From Clostridia bacterium (GTDB lineage: Bacteria > Bacillota > Clostridia > Oscillospirales > CAG-272): DNA of 9,253 nt. Of this stretch, positions 1-5,042 are shown piece after piece (positions within the stretch are counted from its first letter, which is position 1; the number at the start of each line of letters is the position of its first letter). Where the stretch lies: NCBI GenBank assembly GCA_017455945.1, contig JAFTLM010000285.1, positions 1-9,253 on the forward strand. Reading direction: 5' to 3'. Made by a program: the position numbers and the translations under genes. Under the pieces are notes generated by a model that made no database searches, had not been told where the DNA came from, and was given only the letters and a program-made list of their open reading frames with translations.

Positions 1-77
1 ATTTTTGTTGCTAACTTTAATTTTAATACTTTTTTAATAATTTTTGTCGCTCTATAATGTGCGTAATATGAAATATT

Positions 78-156
78 GTAGGGACGTTCTTTGAACGCCC
101 GCTTCGCTCACAAGGTCGCAAGCGACCTGCCGCGGGCGAACACAGTTCGCCCCTAC
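78..156. mobile_element. Palindromic GTAGGG...CCCTAC element (MITE/REP-like), copy 1
   Basis: The 79-bp element begins GTAGGG and ends CCCTAC, forming short inverted ends. Inside are perfect hairpins: AGGTCGC/GCGACCT (113-119 with 122-128, 2-nt loop) and GGGCGAA/TTCGCCC (134-140 with 146-152, 5-nt loop). A longer-range pairing joins 96-102 with 132-138. It has no coding capacity. GC-rich palindromes with this kind of end are, as I recall, dispersed in many Clostridia genomes, which would fit a non-autonomous mobile or REP-like repeat. Mobility itself is not shown here. Confidence 0.6.
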
Positions 157-171
157 CATGAAAATATTCTT

Positions 172-198
172 TTATTCTATGAACATCGCATCTCCAAA
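172..198 (-). pseudogene. Remnant of queA 3' end (8 codons plus stop)
   Basis: The minus strand reads FGDAMFIE then TAA, identical at the nucleotide level to the end of the intact queA at 1009-1035. No other part of queA is recognisable upstream of it; the toxin reading frame ends 10 bp before it. It is a duplicated tail, not a decayed full gene, and marks where the duplicated segment breaks inside queA. Confidence 0.85.
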
Positions 199-208
199 TC
201 GGTAAACC

Positions 209-484
209 TCAAAATAAGTCGCTGTGCGTACCCGTTCGAGCCAAAAACAATATCAACCTGTCTCCGTCTATTTGATATACGAGCAACCAATCCGGTTGAA
301 TATGACATTCTCGATAACCACCATAATCACCGGTAAGCAAATGGTCACGATATTTTGCATCAAGTGTTTCGCCGTTCGCAAGGGCAGTAATAACCTTTTT
401 TATTTTATCAAGATCATATCCGCGTTTTTGCGCTAATTTTAAATCCTTTTTAAATTGATTGGAAGGGACAATCTCATACTTCAC
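209..484 (-). CDS. YafQ-family type II toxin (RelE/ParE-superfamily mRNA interferase)
   Basis: This 91-residue protein should be a ribosome-dependent endoribonuclease that cuts translated mRNA and is neutralised by the antitoxin encoded just upstream. It is collinear with E. coli YafQ: KLAQKRGYDLDKI (16-28), YRDHLL (45-50), GYREcHIQPDW (56-66), LLVY (67-70) and the ending RTGTHSDLF (83-91). The YafQ active-site residues appear intact: His48, His61, Asp65, Trp66, His87 and Phe91, so the toxin is probably active. The start is GTG at 484, overlapping the antitoxin 3' end by 11 bases, with GGAGG at 494-498 nine bases upstream. It is co-transcribed with the antitoxin. Family assignment is strong; cleavage specificity cannot be read from sequence. 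Confidence 0.93.
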   Translation of the reverse strand: MKYEIVPSNQFKKDLKLAQKRGYDLDKIKKVITALANGETLDAKYRDHLLTGDYGGYRECHIQPDWLLVYQIDGDRLILFLARTGTHSDLF

Positions 485-755
485 CTAAAATGTCCTCCAT
501 CATACTGTCTACATTGTTATATTTCTTGTACTTCTCGGGAGTACGGAACATTTCTTGAGCTTCTTTCATTGCTTCAAGAGTAACTTTGTTAGGCACTTCT
601 CTAGTAATAGAAAACGGAATTCCACCCTCATAAAGCATTTGACGAAGAAAAATGTTTACAGCAGTAGAAAGATCCATTCCAAGGTCGGCAAGCATTATCT
701 GCGCTTTTGCTTTGGTTTCAGCATCAAGGCTGATGTTCGTAGATACTTTAGACAT
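474..755 (-). CDS. RelB/DinJ-family antitoxin
   Basis: This 93-residue protein is the likely antitoxin and autorepressor of the toxin that follows. The N-terminus has the RelB/DinJ ribbon-helix-helix layout: a beta strand (STNISLD, 5-11), a helix (AETKAKAQIMLADLGM, 12-27), then DLSTAVNIFLRQMLYEGGIPF (28-48), a typical DinJ stretch. The charged C-terminal part (about 53-93) is the usual toxin-wrapping region. In the family the N-terminal half dimerises and binds operator DNA, and proteases degrade the antitoxin to release the toxin. The start is ATG at 755 with AAAGGAG a few bases upstream. It is first in the operon, driven by the promoter at 778-806. Confidence 0.93.
   Translation of the reverse strand: MSKVSTNISLDAETKAKAQIMLADLGMDLSTAVNIFLRQMLYEGGIPFSITREVPNKVTLEAMKEAQEMFRTPEKYKKYNNVDSMMEDILGEV
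494..498 (-). promoter_or_regulatory. Ribosome binding site of the toxin gene
   Basis: GGAGG lies inside the 3' end of the antitoxin gene, nine bases before the GTG at 484-482. It decides the start: there is no in-frame ATG nearby, and the ATG at 477-475 is out of frame. A strong site with a GTG start inside an 11-base overlap suggests translational coupling to the antitoxin. Confidence 0.75.
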
Positions 756-777
756 AATATCAACTCCTTTCGATAAT

Positions 778-806
778 AGTATATCATATTATATCAGATT
801 TGTCAA
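778..806 (-). promoter_or_regulatory. Sigma-A-type promoter of the toxin-antitoxin operon with possible operator
   Basis: The minus strand has TTGACA (801-806), a 17-base spacer and TATACT (778-783), near consensus. The transcript would start roughly 15-20 bases before the antitoxin start. On the plus strand, TATATCA occurs twice (780-786 and 790-796), exactly 10 bp apart. That places both copies on one face of the helix over the -10 and spacer. This fits a tandem half-site operator for the ribbon-helix-helix antitoxin, giving autorepression; operator function is inference. Confidence 0.8.
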
Positions 807-881
807 CACATTATGTTGCATTTCTCGCACAAACCAATCATATATGCGCGTTTTATGTTGAATTTTCGACAAACAAACATC

Positions 882-905
882 GCATTCCCGTAATGTACGG
901 GATGC
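882..905. repeat. Short inverted repeat upstream of the toxin-antitoxin promoter
   Basis: GCAT, a one-base bulge, CCCGTA, loop ATG, TACGGG and ATGC form a 10-bp interrupted palindrome. On the minus strand the bases that follow (GATGTTTGTTTG) are only weakly T-rich, so it could be a poor terminator for queA transcription leaving the right repeat, or simply a leftover of repeat insertion. It lies about 75 bp upstream of the operon's -35. Confidence 0.4.
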
Positions 906-914
906 AAGATGATC

Positions 915-993
915 GTAGGGGAGTTCTTTGAACGCCCGCTTCGCTCACAAGGTCGCAAGCGACCTGCCGCGGGCGAACACAGTTCGCCCCTAC
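915..993. mobile_element. Palindromic GTAGGG...CCCTAC element (MITE/REP-like), copy 2
   Basis: This is the second copy of the 79-bp palindromic element and starts GTAGGGGAG instead of GTAGGGACG. The same hairpins lie at 950-956/959-965 and 971-977/983-989. It sits 15 bp past the queA stop codon, so it will be transcribed as a structured 3' region of the queA mRNA unless transcription stops earlier. No T-run follows the stems, so it is not a standard intrinsic terminator. Confidence 0.6.
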
Positions 994-1035
994 CATGAAA
1001 ATATTCTTTTATTCTATGAACATCGCATCTCCAAA
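915..1035. repeat. 121-bp direct repeat, right copy
   Basis: This is the partner of 78-198, offset by exactly 837 bp. It overlaps the true 3' end of queA: 1009-1035 are the last eight codons plus the TAA stop, and 994-1008 are the bases after the stop. The two copies therefore bracket the toxin-antitoxin operon, and this one sits at the functional queA. Recombination between the copies would remove the cassette and leave queA intact. Confidence 0.97.
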
Positions 1036-2082
1036 GCTGAAGAAGCGATATTTTTCCTCCACCGCCGTTTTATAGGCTTCCAGGACTTTTTCTCTGTTAT
1101 AGAAAGCCGAAACCAGCATAAGGAGTGTACTTTCGGGTAGGTGGAAGTTGGTTATAAGTGCGTCCACCGCTTTGAATTTATACCCCGGATAAATAAAGAT
1201 ACCCGTTTCACCGCTCATGGGGCGTATTTCACCAGCTTCGCTTGCCACGCTTTCAATGGTTCGGCACGAGGTGGTACCGACGCAGATAAGTCTGCCGCCG
1301 GCTTTTTTACGCTCGTTGATTATCTTTGCACTCTCCTCGGAGACCGAGAAATACTCGGTATGCATCACGTGGTCGCTGATGCTGTCGGCTTTTACGGGGC
1401 GGAATGTGCCAAGCCCCACGTGGAGCATTACGGGAACTATTCTGACGCCCTTTTCCTCTATTTTCGCCATCAGCTCTTTGGTAAAGTGAAGCCCCGCTGT
1501 AGGGGCCGCCGCCGAGCCGTTTTTATCGGCATAGACTGTCTGGTATCTGTCCTTATCCTCAAGGCGTTCGGTAATATACGGAGGCAGGGGCATAAGCCCG
1601 ATTTCGTGGAGAATATTGTATATGTTTTCGTATTTTTCGACGTCATATTCAAATTTTATAAGACGGTTGCCCTCTTCGATAATGTCGGTTATCTCGCCCT
1701 TGAGTATACCGTCTCCGAAAACGAGGCGGCTGCCTATCTTGGCTCTTTTGCCCGGTTTCACGAGTGTTTCCCACACGTCAAGCGAGTGAGAACGCAAAAG
1801 CAGAAGCTCTATCTTGGCGTCCTCTCTGCCTTCAACGTGTCCGTAAAGGCGTGCGGGAATAACCTTGGAGTTATTAACCACAAGGGTATCGCCCTCTTTG
1901 AGCATATCGAGTATATCGTAAAAGTGCTTATGCTCAAGCTCTCCGCTCTTGCGGTCTATGCACAAAAGCCGAGAATGGTCGCGGGGCTCTATGGGGGTTT
2001 GGGCTATAAGCTCTTGGGGTAGGTCATAAAAGAAGTCCGAGGTCATAAGGTCTGTCTCGGGCTTTTGATTTACAATAGGCAT
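1009..2082 (-). CDS. queA: S-adenosylmethionine:tRNA ribosyltransferase-isomerase QueA
   Basis: QueA transfers and isomerises the ribosyl part of S-adenosylmethionine onto 7-aminomethyl-7-deazaguanine at tRNA position 34, giving epoxyqueuosine in queuosine synthesis. The 357-residue protein is full length for the family. Conserved blocks include the N-terminal FFYDLPQELIAQTP, GSAAAPTAGLHFT (189-201), GLGTFRPV (223-230), GTTSCRTIES (269-278), the NFHLPESTLLMLVSAF block and the C-terminal YRFFSFGDAMFIE. The start at 2082 is chosen because AAAGGA sits eight bases upstream; it adds about 12 residues before the usual family start (Met13 at 2046), which lacks a good ribosome site. Its last codons lie inside the right direct repeat. 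No tgt or ruv genes are adjacent. Confidence 0.97.
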   Translation of the reverse strand: MPIVNQKPETDLMTSDFFYDLPQELIAQTPIEPRDHSRLLCIDRKSGELEHKHFYDILDMLKEGDTLVVNNSKVIPARLYGHVEGREDAKIELLLLRSHSLDVWETLVKPGKRAKIGSRLVFGDGILKGEITDIIEEGNRLIKFEYDVEKYENIYNILHEIGLMPLPPYITERLEDKDRYQTVYADKNGSAAAPTAGLHFTKELMAKIEEKGVRIVPVMLHVGLGTFRPVKADSISDHVMHTEYFSVSEESAKIINERKKAGGRLICVGTTSCRTIESVASEAGEIRPMSGETGIFIYPGYKFKAVDALITNFHLPESTLLMLVSAFYNREKVLEAYKTAVEEKYRFFSFGDAMFIE

Positions 2083-2145
2083 AAAATCTTTCCTTTCAGA
2101 TTTCTCTTCTTACATATTTTGCATACAATATTACTGTCAAAGCTA

Positions 2146-2174
2146 ATTATACAACATTGCAGAAAAATTTTCAA
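2146..2174 (-). promoter_or_regulatory. Promoter of queA
   Basis: On the minus strand TTGAAA (2169-2174) and a perfect TATAAT (2146-2151) are separated by 17 bases, about 65 bases before the queA start. It lies in the queA-dapA divergent intergenic region. I could not find an equally good plus-strand promoter for dapA there. Confidence 0.75.
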
Positions 2175-2213
2175 CGGTTTTAAAAAATTCATTTGACTTT
2201 TGAGGTGATTTTT

Positions 2214-3098
2214 ATGAGCAAAAACAAAAAGGAGCTTTTTCGCGGTGCTGCCACCGCCATAATAACGCCTTTTTCGGGCGAAAATATAGATTACAAGGCT
2301 CTTGGAAGCCTTATGGATTTCCAGATAGACGGAGGAATAGACACGATAGTCGTCGCAGGAACCACGGGTGAGGCTCCCACCCTTTCTTACGGCGAGCTTG
2401 AGGAACTTTTCAGGTTTTCGGTGGCGCACACAAAAGGACGTGCAAAAATAATAGCAGGCTGTGGGTGCAACTGCACCGAGCGTTCTGTGGAGATAGCAAA
2501 AACCGCAAGAGAATGCGGTTGCCACGGGCTTCTGGCGGTGGCTCCGTATTACAACCGCCCTACGGCAGTCGGGCTGACAGAACACTACACAAAGATAGCC
2601 GACACCTCCGAGCTGCCTTTGATTCTTTACAACGTACCCTCCCGAACGGGGGTAAATATCGGGCTTGAGGTATACAGAGCACTTGCCTCGCACCCCAACA
2701 TAGTCGGAATCAAAGAGGCGTCAGGCAGTATTGCCGTTGCGGAAGACATTCTTTCGGAATTCGGTGATGACTTTGACCTTTATTCGGGAAACGACGATAT
2801 GACATTGCCGATTATGGCGTTAGGCGGAAAAGGGTGCATTTCGGTGGTTTCAAATCTTTTGCCTTCCGAAACACAAGCTCTGTGCCGTATGTGTCTCGAG
2901 CAGAACTTTACAAGGGCGGCAGAACTTCAGCTTGACCTTATTCCGATAATAAGAGCACTCTTCAGTGAGACGAATCCAATCCCCATAAAATACGCACTTT
3001 CGCGTCTCGGCTTCTGTGACCTGAGCTACCGTCTGCCCCTATGCCCGCCGACACCGCAAACAGCGGGGCTGTTGGATATGATACTGGAGGTTTTATAA
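2214..3098 (+). CDS. dapA: 4-hydroxy-tetrahydrodipicolinate synthase
   Basis: This enzyme condenses pyruvate with aspartate semialdehyde, the first committed step to diaminopimelate and lysine, so it feeds peptidoglycan synthesis. The 294-residue protein is a complete class I aldolase barrel of the DapA/NAL family. DapA-type residues are all visible: Thr50-Thr51 in AGTTGEAPTL, Tyr112-Tyr113 in PYYNRP, Tyr139 and Arg144 in LYNVPSRTG, and the Schiff-base Lys167 in GIKEASG. The start is ATG at 2214, with GAGGTG at 2202-2207 six bases upstream; an in-frame TTG at 2193 would precede this ribosome site and is rejected. It is the only plus-strand gene and has no dap neighbours. Other family members such as N-acetylneuraminate lyase are less likely given these residues. 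Confidence 0.95.
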   Translation: MSKNKKELFRGAATAIITPFSGENIDYKALGSLMDFQIDGGIDTIVVAGTTGEAPTLSYGELEELFRFSVAHTKGRAKIIAGCGCNCTERSVEIAKTARECGCHGLLAVAPYYNRPTAVGLTEHYTKIADTSELPLILYNVPSRTGVNIGLEVYRALASHPNIVGIKEASGSIAVAEDILSEFGDDFDLYSGNDDMTLPIMALGGKGCISVVSNLLPSETQALCRMCLEQNFTRAAELQLDLIPIIRALFSETNPIPIKYALSRLGFCDLSYRLPLCPPTPQTAGLLDMILEVL

Positions 3099-3104
3099 AA
3101 GCAC

Positions 3105-3689
3105 TCAATCCACCTGAATATATGTTTCAAAAACAGAGTTTCCGCCCGTAATTTTTATCCTGTAACGTCCGGTTTTCACGCTTGGTCCAATCTTCCAGCT
3201 CCAGGACACAAAGCCATAGCTGTCCGAAACTTTAGTTTCAAGTCCTTTTGCCGTACTTTCGGAGGTTGAATATACCACCGATATGTCATACTCTGTATTC
3301 GGCTTTCCCTTAACGTCGATAGTTGCAGTACGGTTAGGCGAAATCGGAGATGTCAGCGAAATAAGGCGGATGTCACCGTCCTGCAGATTTTCGGAGGTTT
3401 CTTCGGGATCCTCGGTCTCTTTTGGACTATCGGTAGTCACAGTGGCATCAGACTCGCTTTCGGGATTTGGCGTTTTTTCGGTTTCGCCGTCTGTCACAGA
3501 TACCTCTTCGGTAGGAGTTTCCTCCGTTTCGCTTATTGGCAACGTATCTGTCAATTCCGAGGTTTCGTCGGGCTCTTTGGGTGAGGTTTCAATTTCCGCG
3601 ATACCGCTTTGCGGATAGTTGATTGTCACACACGAAGTCATTGTGGCAGTTATCAAGAAAACGGCTGTTAAAAATTTTACTGTCTTCAT
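3105..3689 (-). CDS. Predicted surface lipoprotein with S/T/E/P-rich linker and C-terminal beta domain
   Basis: I do not recognise a named function. The 194-residue product begins with a lipoprotein signal: MKTVK, a hydrophobic stretch (6-16) and a lipobox-like MTSC with the lipidated Cys at 20. Residues about 30-103 form a low-complexity acidic linker rich in Thr, Ser, Glu, Pro and Asp, typical of a spacer across the cell wall. Residues about 104-194 look like a compact beta-sandwich domain (NRTATIDVKGKPNTEYDI, FVSWSWKIGP, TGRYRIKITGG), resembling C-terminal domains seen in Firmicute surface proteins. ATG at 3701 is possible, but GGAG at 3696-3699 sits six bases before ATG at 3689, so the shorter start is chosen. 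It has its own promoter and converges on dapA. Confidence 0.85.
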   Translation of the reverse strand: MKTVKFLTAVFLITATMTSCVTINYPQSGIAEIETSPKEPDETSELTDTLPISETEETPTEEVSVTDGETEKTPNPESESDATVTTDSPKETEDPEETSENLQDGDIRLISLTSPISPNRTATIDVKGKPNTEYDISVVYSTSESTAKGLETKVSDSYGFVSWSWKIGPSVKTGRYRIKITGGNSVFETYIQVD

Positions 3690-3695
3690 CTCGTT

Positions 3696-3699
3696 CTCC
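3696..3699 (-). promoter_or_regulatory. Ribosome binding site deciding the lipoprotein start
   Basis: GGAG is followed by six bases and ATG (3687-3689). It overlaps the upstream in-frame ATG (3699-3701), which has no ribosome site of its own. The choice also puts a Lys near the N-terminus, as expected for a signal peptide. Confidence 0.65.
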
Positions 3700-3721
3700 A
3701 TTCATTTAATGTGTCAAATAT

Positions 3722-3750
3722 ATTCTACCATAAAACGGTTGATTTGTAAA
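3722..3750 (-). promoter_or_regulatory. Promoter of the lipoprotein gene
   Basis: On the minus strand TTTACA (3745-3750), a 17-base spacer and TAGAAT (3722-3727) precede the start by about 33 bases. It lies just after the terminator at 3765-3792, so the lipoprotein gene is probably transcribed independently of the MBOAT/DHHW operon. Confidence 0.75.
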
Positions 3751-3764
3751 CAGAGAAATTATCA

Positions 3765-3792
3765 AAAAGAACCGCCCAAAAGCGGTTCTTTT
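3765..3792 (-). terminator. Intrinsic terminator after the MBOAT/DHHW operon
   Basis: A perfect 11-bp stem (3765-3775 with 3782-3792) closes a 6-base loop. On the minus strand GCGGTTC is followed by a T-run (TTTTT). It lies 16 bases past the stop of the DHHW gene. In the other direction the tail is weaker (TTTTCG). Confidence 0.9.
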
Positions 3793-3808
3793 CGTATGGG
3801 ACTGTCAA

Positions 3809-5029
3809 TTAGTTCTGGCGAAACTCTGAGCTATCGTTAACAACCATTGAGCTTGCAAGGAAGAGTACATCCTTACCTTCGAAGCCCCCAACCACACTAT
3901 TTATCGCAATTGCCATAGTGACACGGATGTCAACTACGTAAATGGTGCTGTACCCTTCCGCCATAAGCGGAGCAAAGCTTGAACCAAAGGAGTCGCGGAA
4001 TATAACGAGTGTTTTTCCGTTATCCTGGTTGGGGTTATCTATTCTCATAACTCCGTTTTTTGCTCCCGAAAGGAAGAAATCGTACGGGTCTTTACCTGCA
4101 TCGAGATTTGCGTTAGCCAATTTTTCGTTATACATTTCGGTATATCGGTTATTGGTATAGTCGTACACCTTACAGCCGTCAATAACATCGTTTGTAAGAT
4201 ATTTTATCACTTCGCTCTCAACGCCGAGATTAAGCTTGCCCGCATACACGCCGTAGAAAGGAAGATCCAGCTCGTTCGTCTTATATTCCCAGCTATATTC
4301 GTCATACACACCAAGAGCCTCTGCAAGCTTTTTAGCCACGCCTACTATTTTATCCTGGCTCCAGTGAGTATCTGTCTTATAGAAAGAATCTTTTGAAAGC
4401 TCTCCCGAAATATCGACGTACTCAAAGTTCGGGCACTGTTCTTTAACAAACTCAAACATCTCGTTATAATCATATGCAAGATACCCGTTCTGCTTTGCCA
4501 TATAATAATTCTTATCGGGAATTACCGAAACGAGAACCTTATTTGCTTTGCCGTCAAGGTAGTTGTTATAAATTTTGTTCCAGATGGCGGTGGCATTGCT
4601 GACCGAATCCTTATTGAGATTGGGCTGCATTTCGCTTATATATCCATCGACCTGATACATATTGTTATTGTCTTTTTTATTGAAAACATTAAGGTCGAAG
4701 AAGGCTTTTATCGAACGCATCGTATCGCGAAGCGGAAATTGGTCAAGAGAATAGTCCTCGAAGTTACCGATATATTCTCTCACCGTATCATTGTAAACCG
4801 TAATTGCTGTCGGTTTGTCTTTATTGATGTCCTTAAGCTCTTTAAACTCTTTATTTCCCTTTGCGTCGGTCACGTACGCGCCGACCGAAAATTCGGGAAA
4901 CTGTTCAAGCGTTCTGCGTTCGGAGAAAGACATTTCGCTTGCAGGTTTAAACCAGCACACAAGGGCAATTCCGAAAATAAAGACAAGGAAAACCACGGAG
5001 GTCACAATATTTTTTACGTTATTTTTCAT
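3809..5029 (-). CDS. DHHW/AlgX-like SGNH-fold protein, partner of MBOAT acyltransferase
   Basis: This 406-residue protein is probably an extracytoplasmic O-acetyltransferase or esterase-like partner that handles the acetyl group moved by the adjacent MBOAT protein. It has an N-terminal signal anchor (about 8-26, SVVFLVFIFGIALVCWF), then ERRTLEQFPEF (38-47), a DHHW-family feature. The catalytic-type motifs are DTHW (220-223, with Asp220 and His222) and FRDSFGSSFAP (344-354, with Ser347). These match the separated Asp-His/Ser arrangement of AlgX/AlgJ-like proteins. Start ATG at 5029 has GGGAGG eight bases upstream. It follows the MBOAT gene by 13 bases and ends at a terminator. The acceptor polymer is unknown; no synthesis genes for it are in view. 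Confidence 0.88.
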   Translation of the reverse strand: MKNNVKNIVTSVVFLVFIFGIALVCWFKPASEMSFSERRTLEQFPEFSVGAYVTDAKGNKEFKELKDINKDKPTAITVYNDTVREYIGNFEDYSLDQFPLRDTMRSIKAFFDLNVFNKKDNNNMYQVDGYISEMQPNLNKDSVSNATAIWNKIYNNYLDGKANKVLVSVIPDKNYYMAKQNGYLAYDYNEMFEFVKEQCPNFEYVDISGELSKDSFYKTDTHWSQDKIVGVAKKLAEALGVYDEYSWEYKTNELDLPFYGVYAGKLNLGVESEVIKYLTNDVIDGCKVYDYTNNRYTEMYNEKLANANLDAGKDPYDFFLSGAKNGVMRIDNPNQDNGKTLVIFRDSFGSSFAPLMAEGYSTIYVVDIRVTMAIAINSVVGGFEGKDVLFLASSMVVNDSSEFRQN

Positions 5030-5042
5030 ATTTTACCTCCCA

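Larger units (their letters stand above)
78..198. repeat. 121-bp direct repeat, left copy
   Basis: This copy matches 915-1035 at 119 of 121 positions. The two mismatches are at 84 and 85, and 86-198 is perfectly identical to 923-1035. It has two parts: a GC-rich palindromic element (78-156), and a 42-bp tail (157-198) that corresponds to the 3' end of queA and the bases just after its stop. Only 10 bp separate it from the toxin stop codon. The near-perfect identity suggests a recent duplication or ongoing homogenisation; the mechanism is inference. Confidence 0.97.

Noticed and set aside
44..58. TTGTCG and TATAAT near the left edge as a plus-strand promoter
   Set aside because: Only a few bases separate the boxes, no good -35 lies 17 bases upstream, and no plus-strand gene follows.
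91..336. Plus-strand open frame starting MNARFAHKVASDLPRANTVRP, with a second one at 928 sharing the same start
   Set aside because: The shared start is simply the palindromic repeat translated; the rest runs antisense to the toxin or queA and has no ribosome site.
78..1035. CRISPR array or composite transposon formed by the two repeats
   Set aside because: There are only two long copies with a coding spacer, and no transposase or cas gene, so neither definition fits.
1141..2022. Long plus-strand frame of 293 codons opposite queA
   Set aside because: It is antisense to a clear, full-length queA, has no recognisable protein features and no ribosome site.
2119..2153. TTGCAT and TAATTA/TTATAC boxes as a plus-strand dapA promoter
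   Set aside because: Spacing (19 bases or more) and matches are poor, so I do not call it; dapA must have a promoter in this region but I cannot place it.
2070..2693. Minus-strand frame of 207 codons opposite the dapA start and intergenic region
   Set aside because: It overlaps the queA promoter and dapA coding strand, and its composition (Cys/Arg-rich) is typical of a shadow frame.
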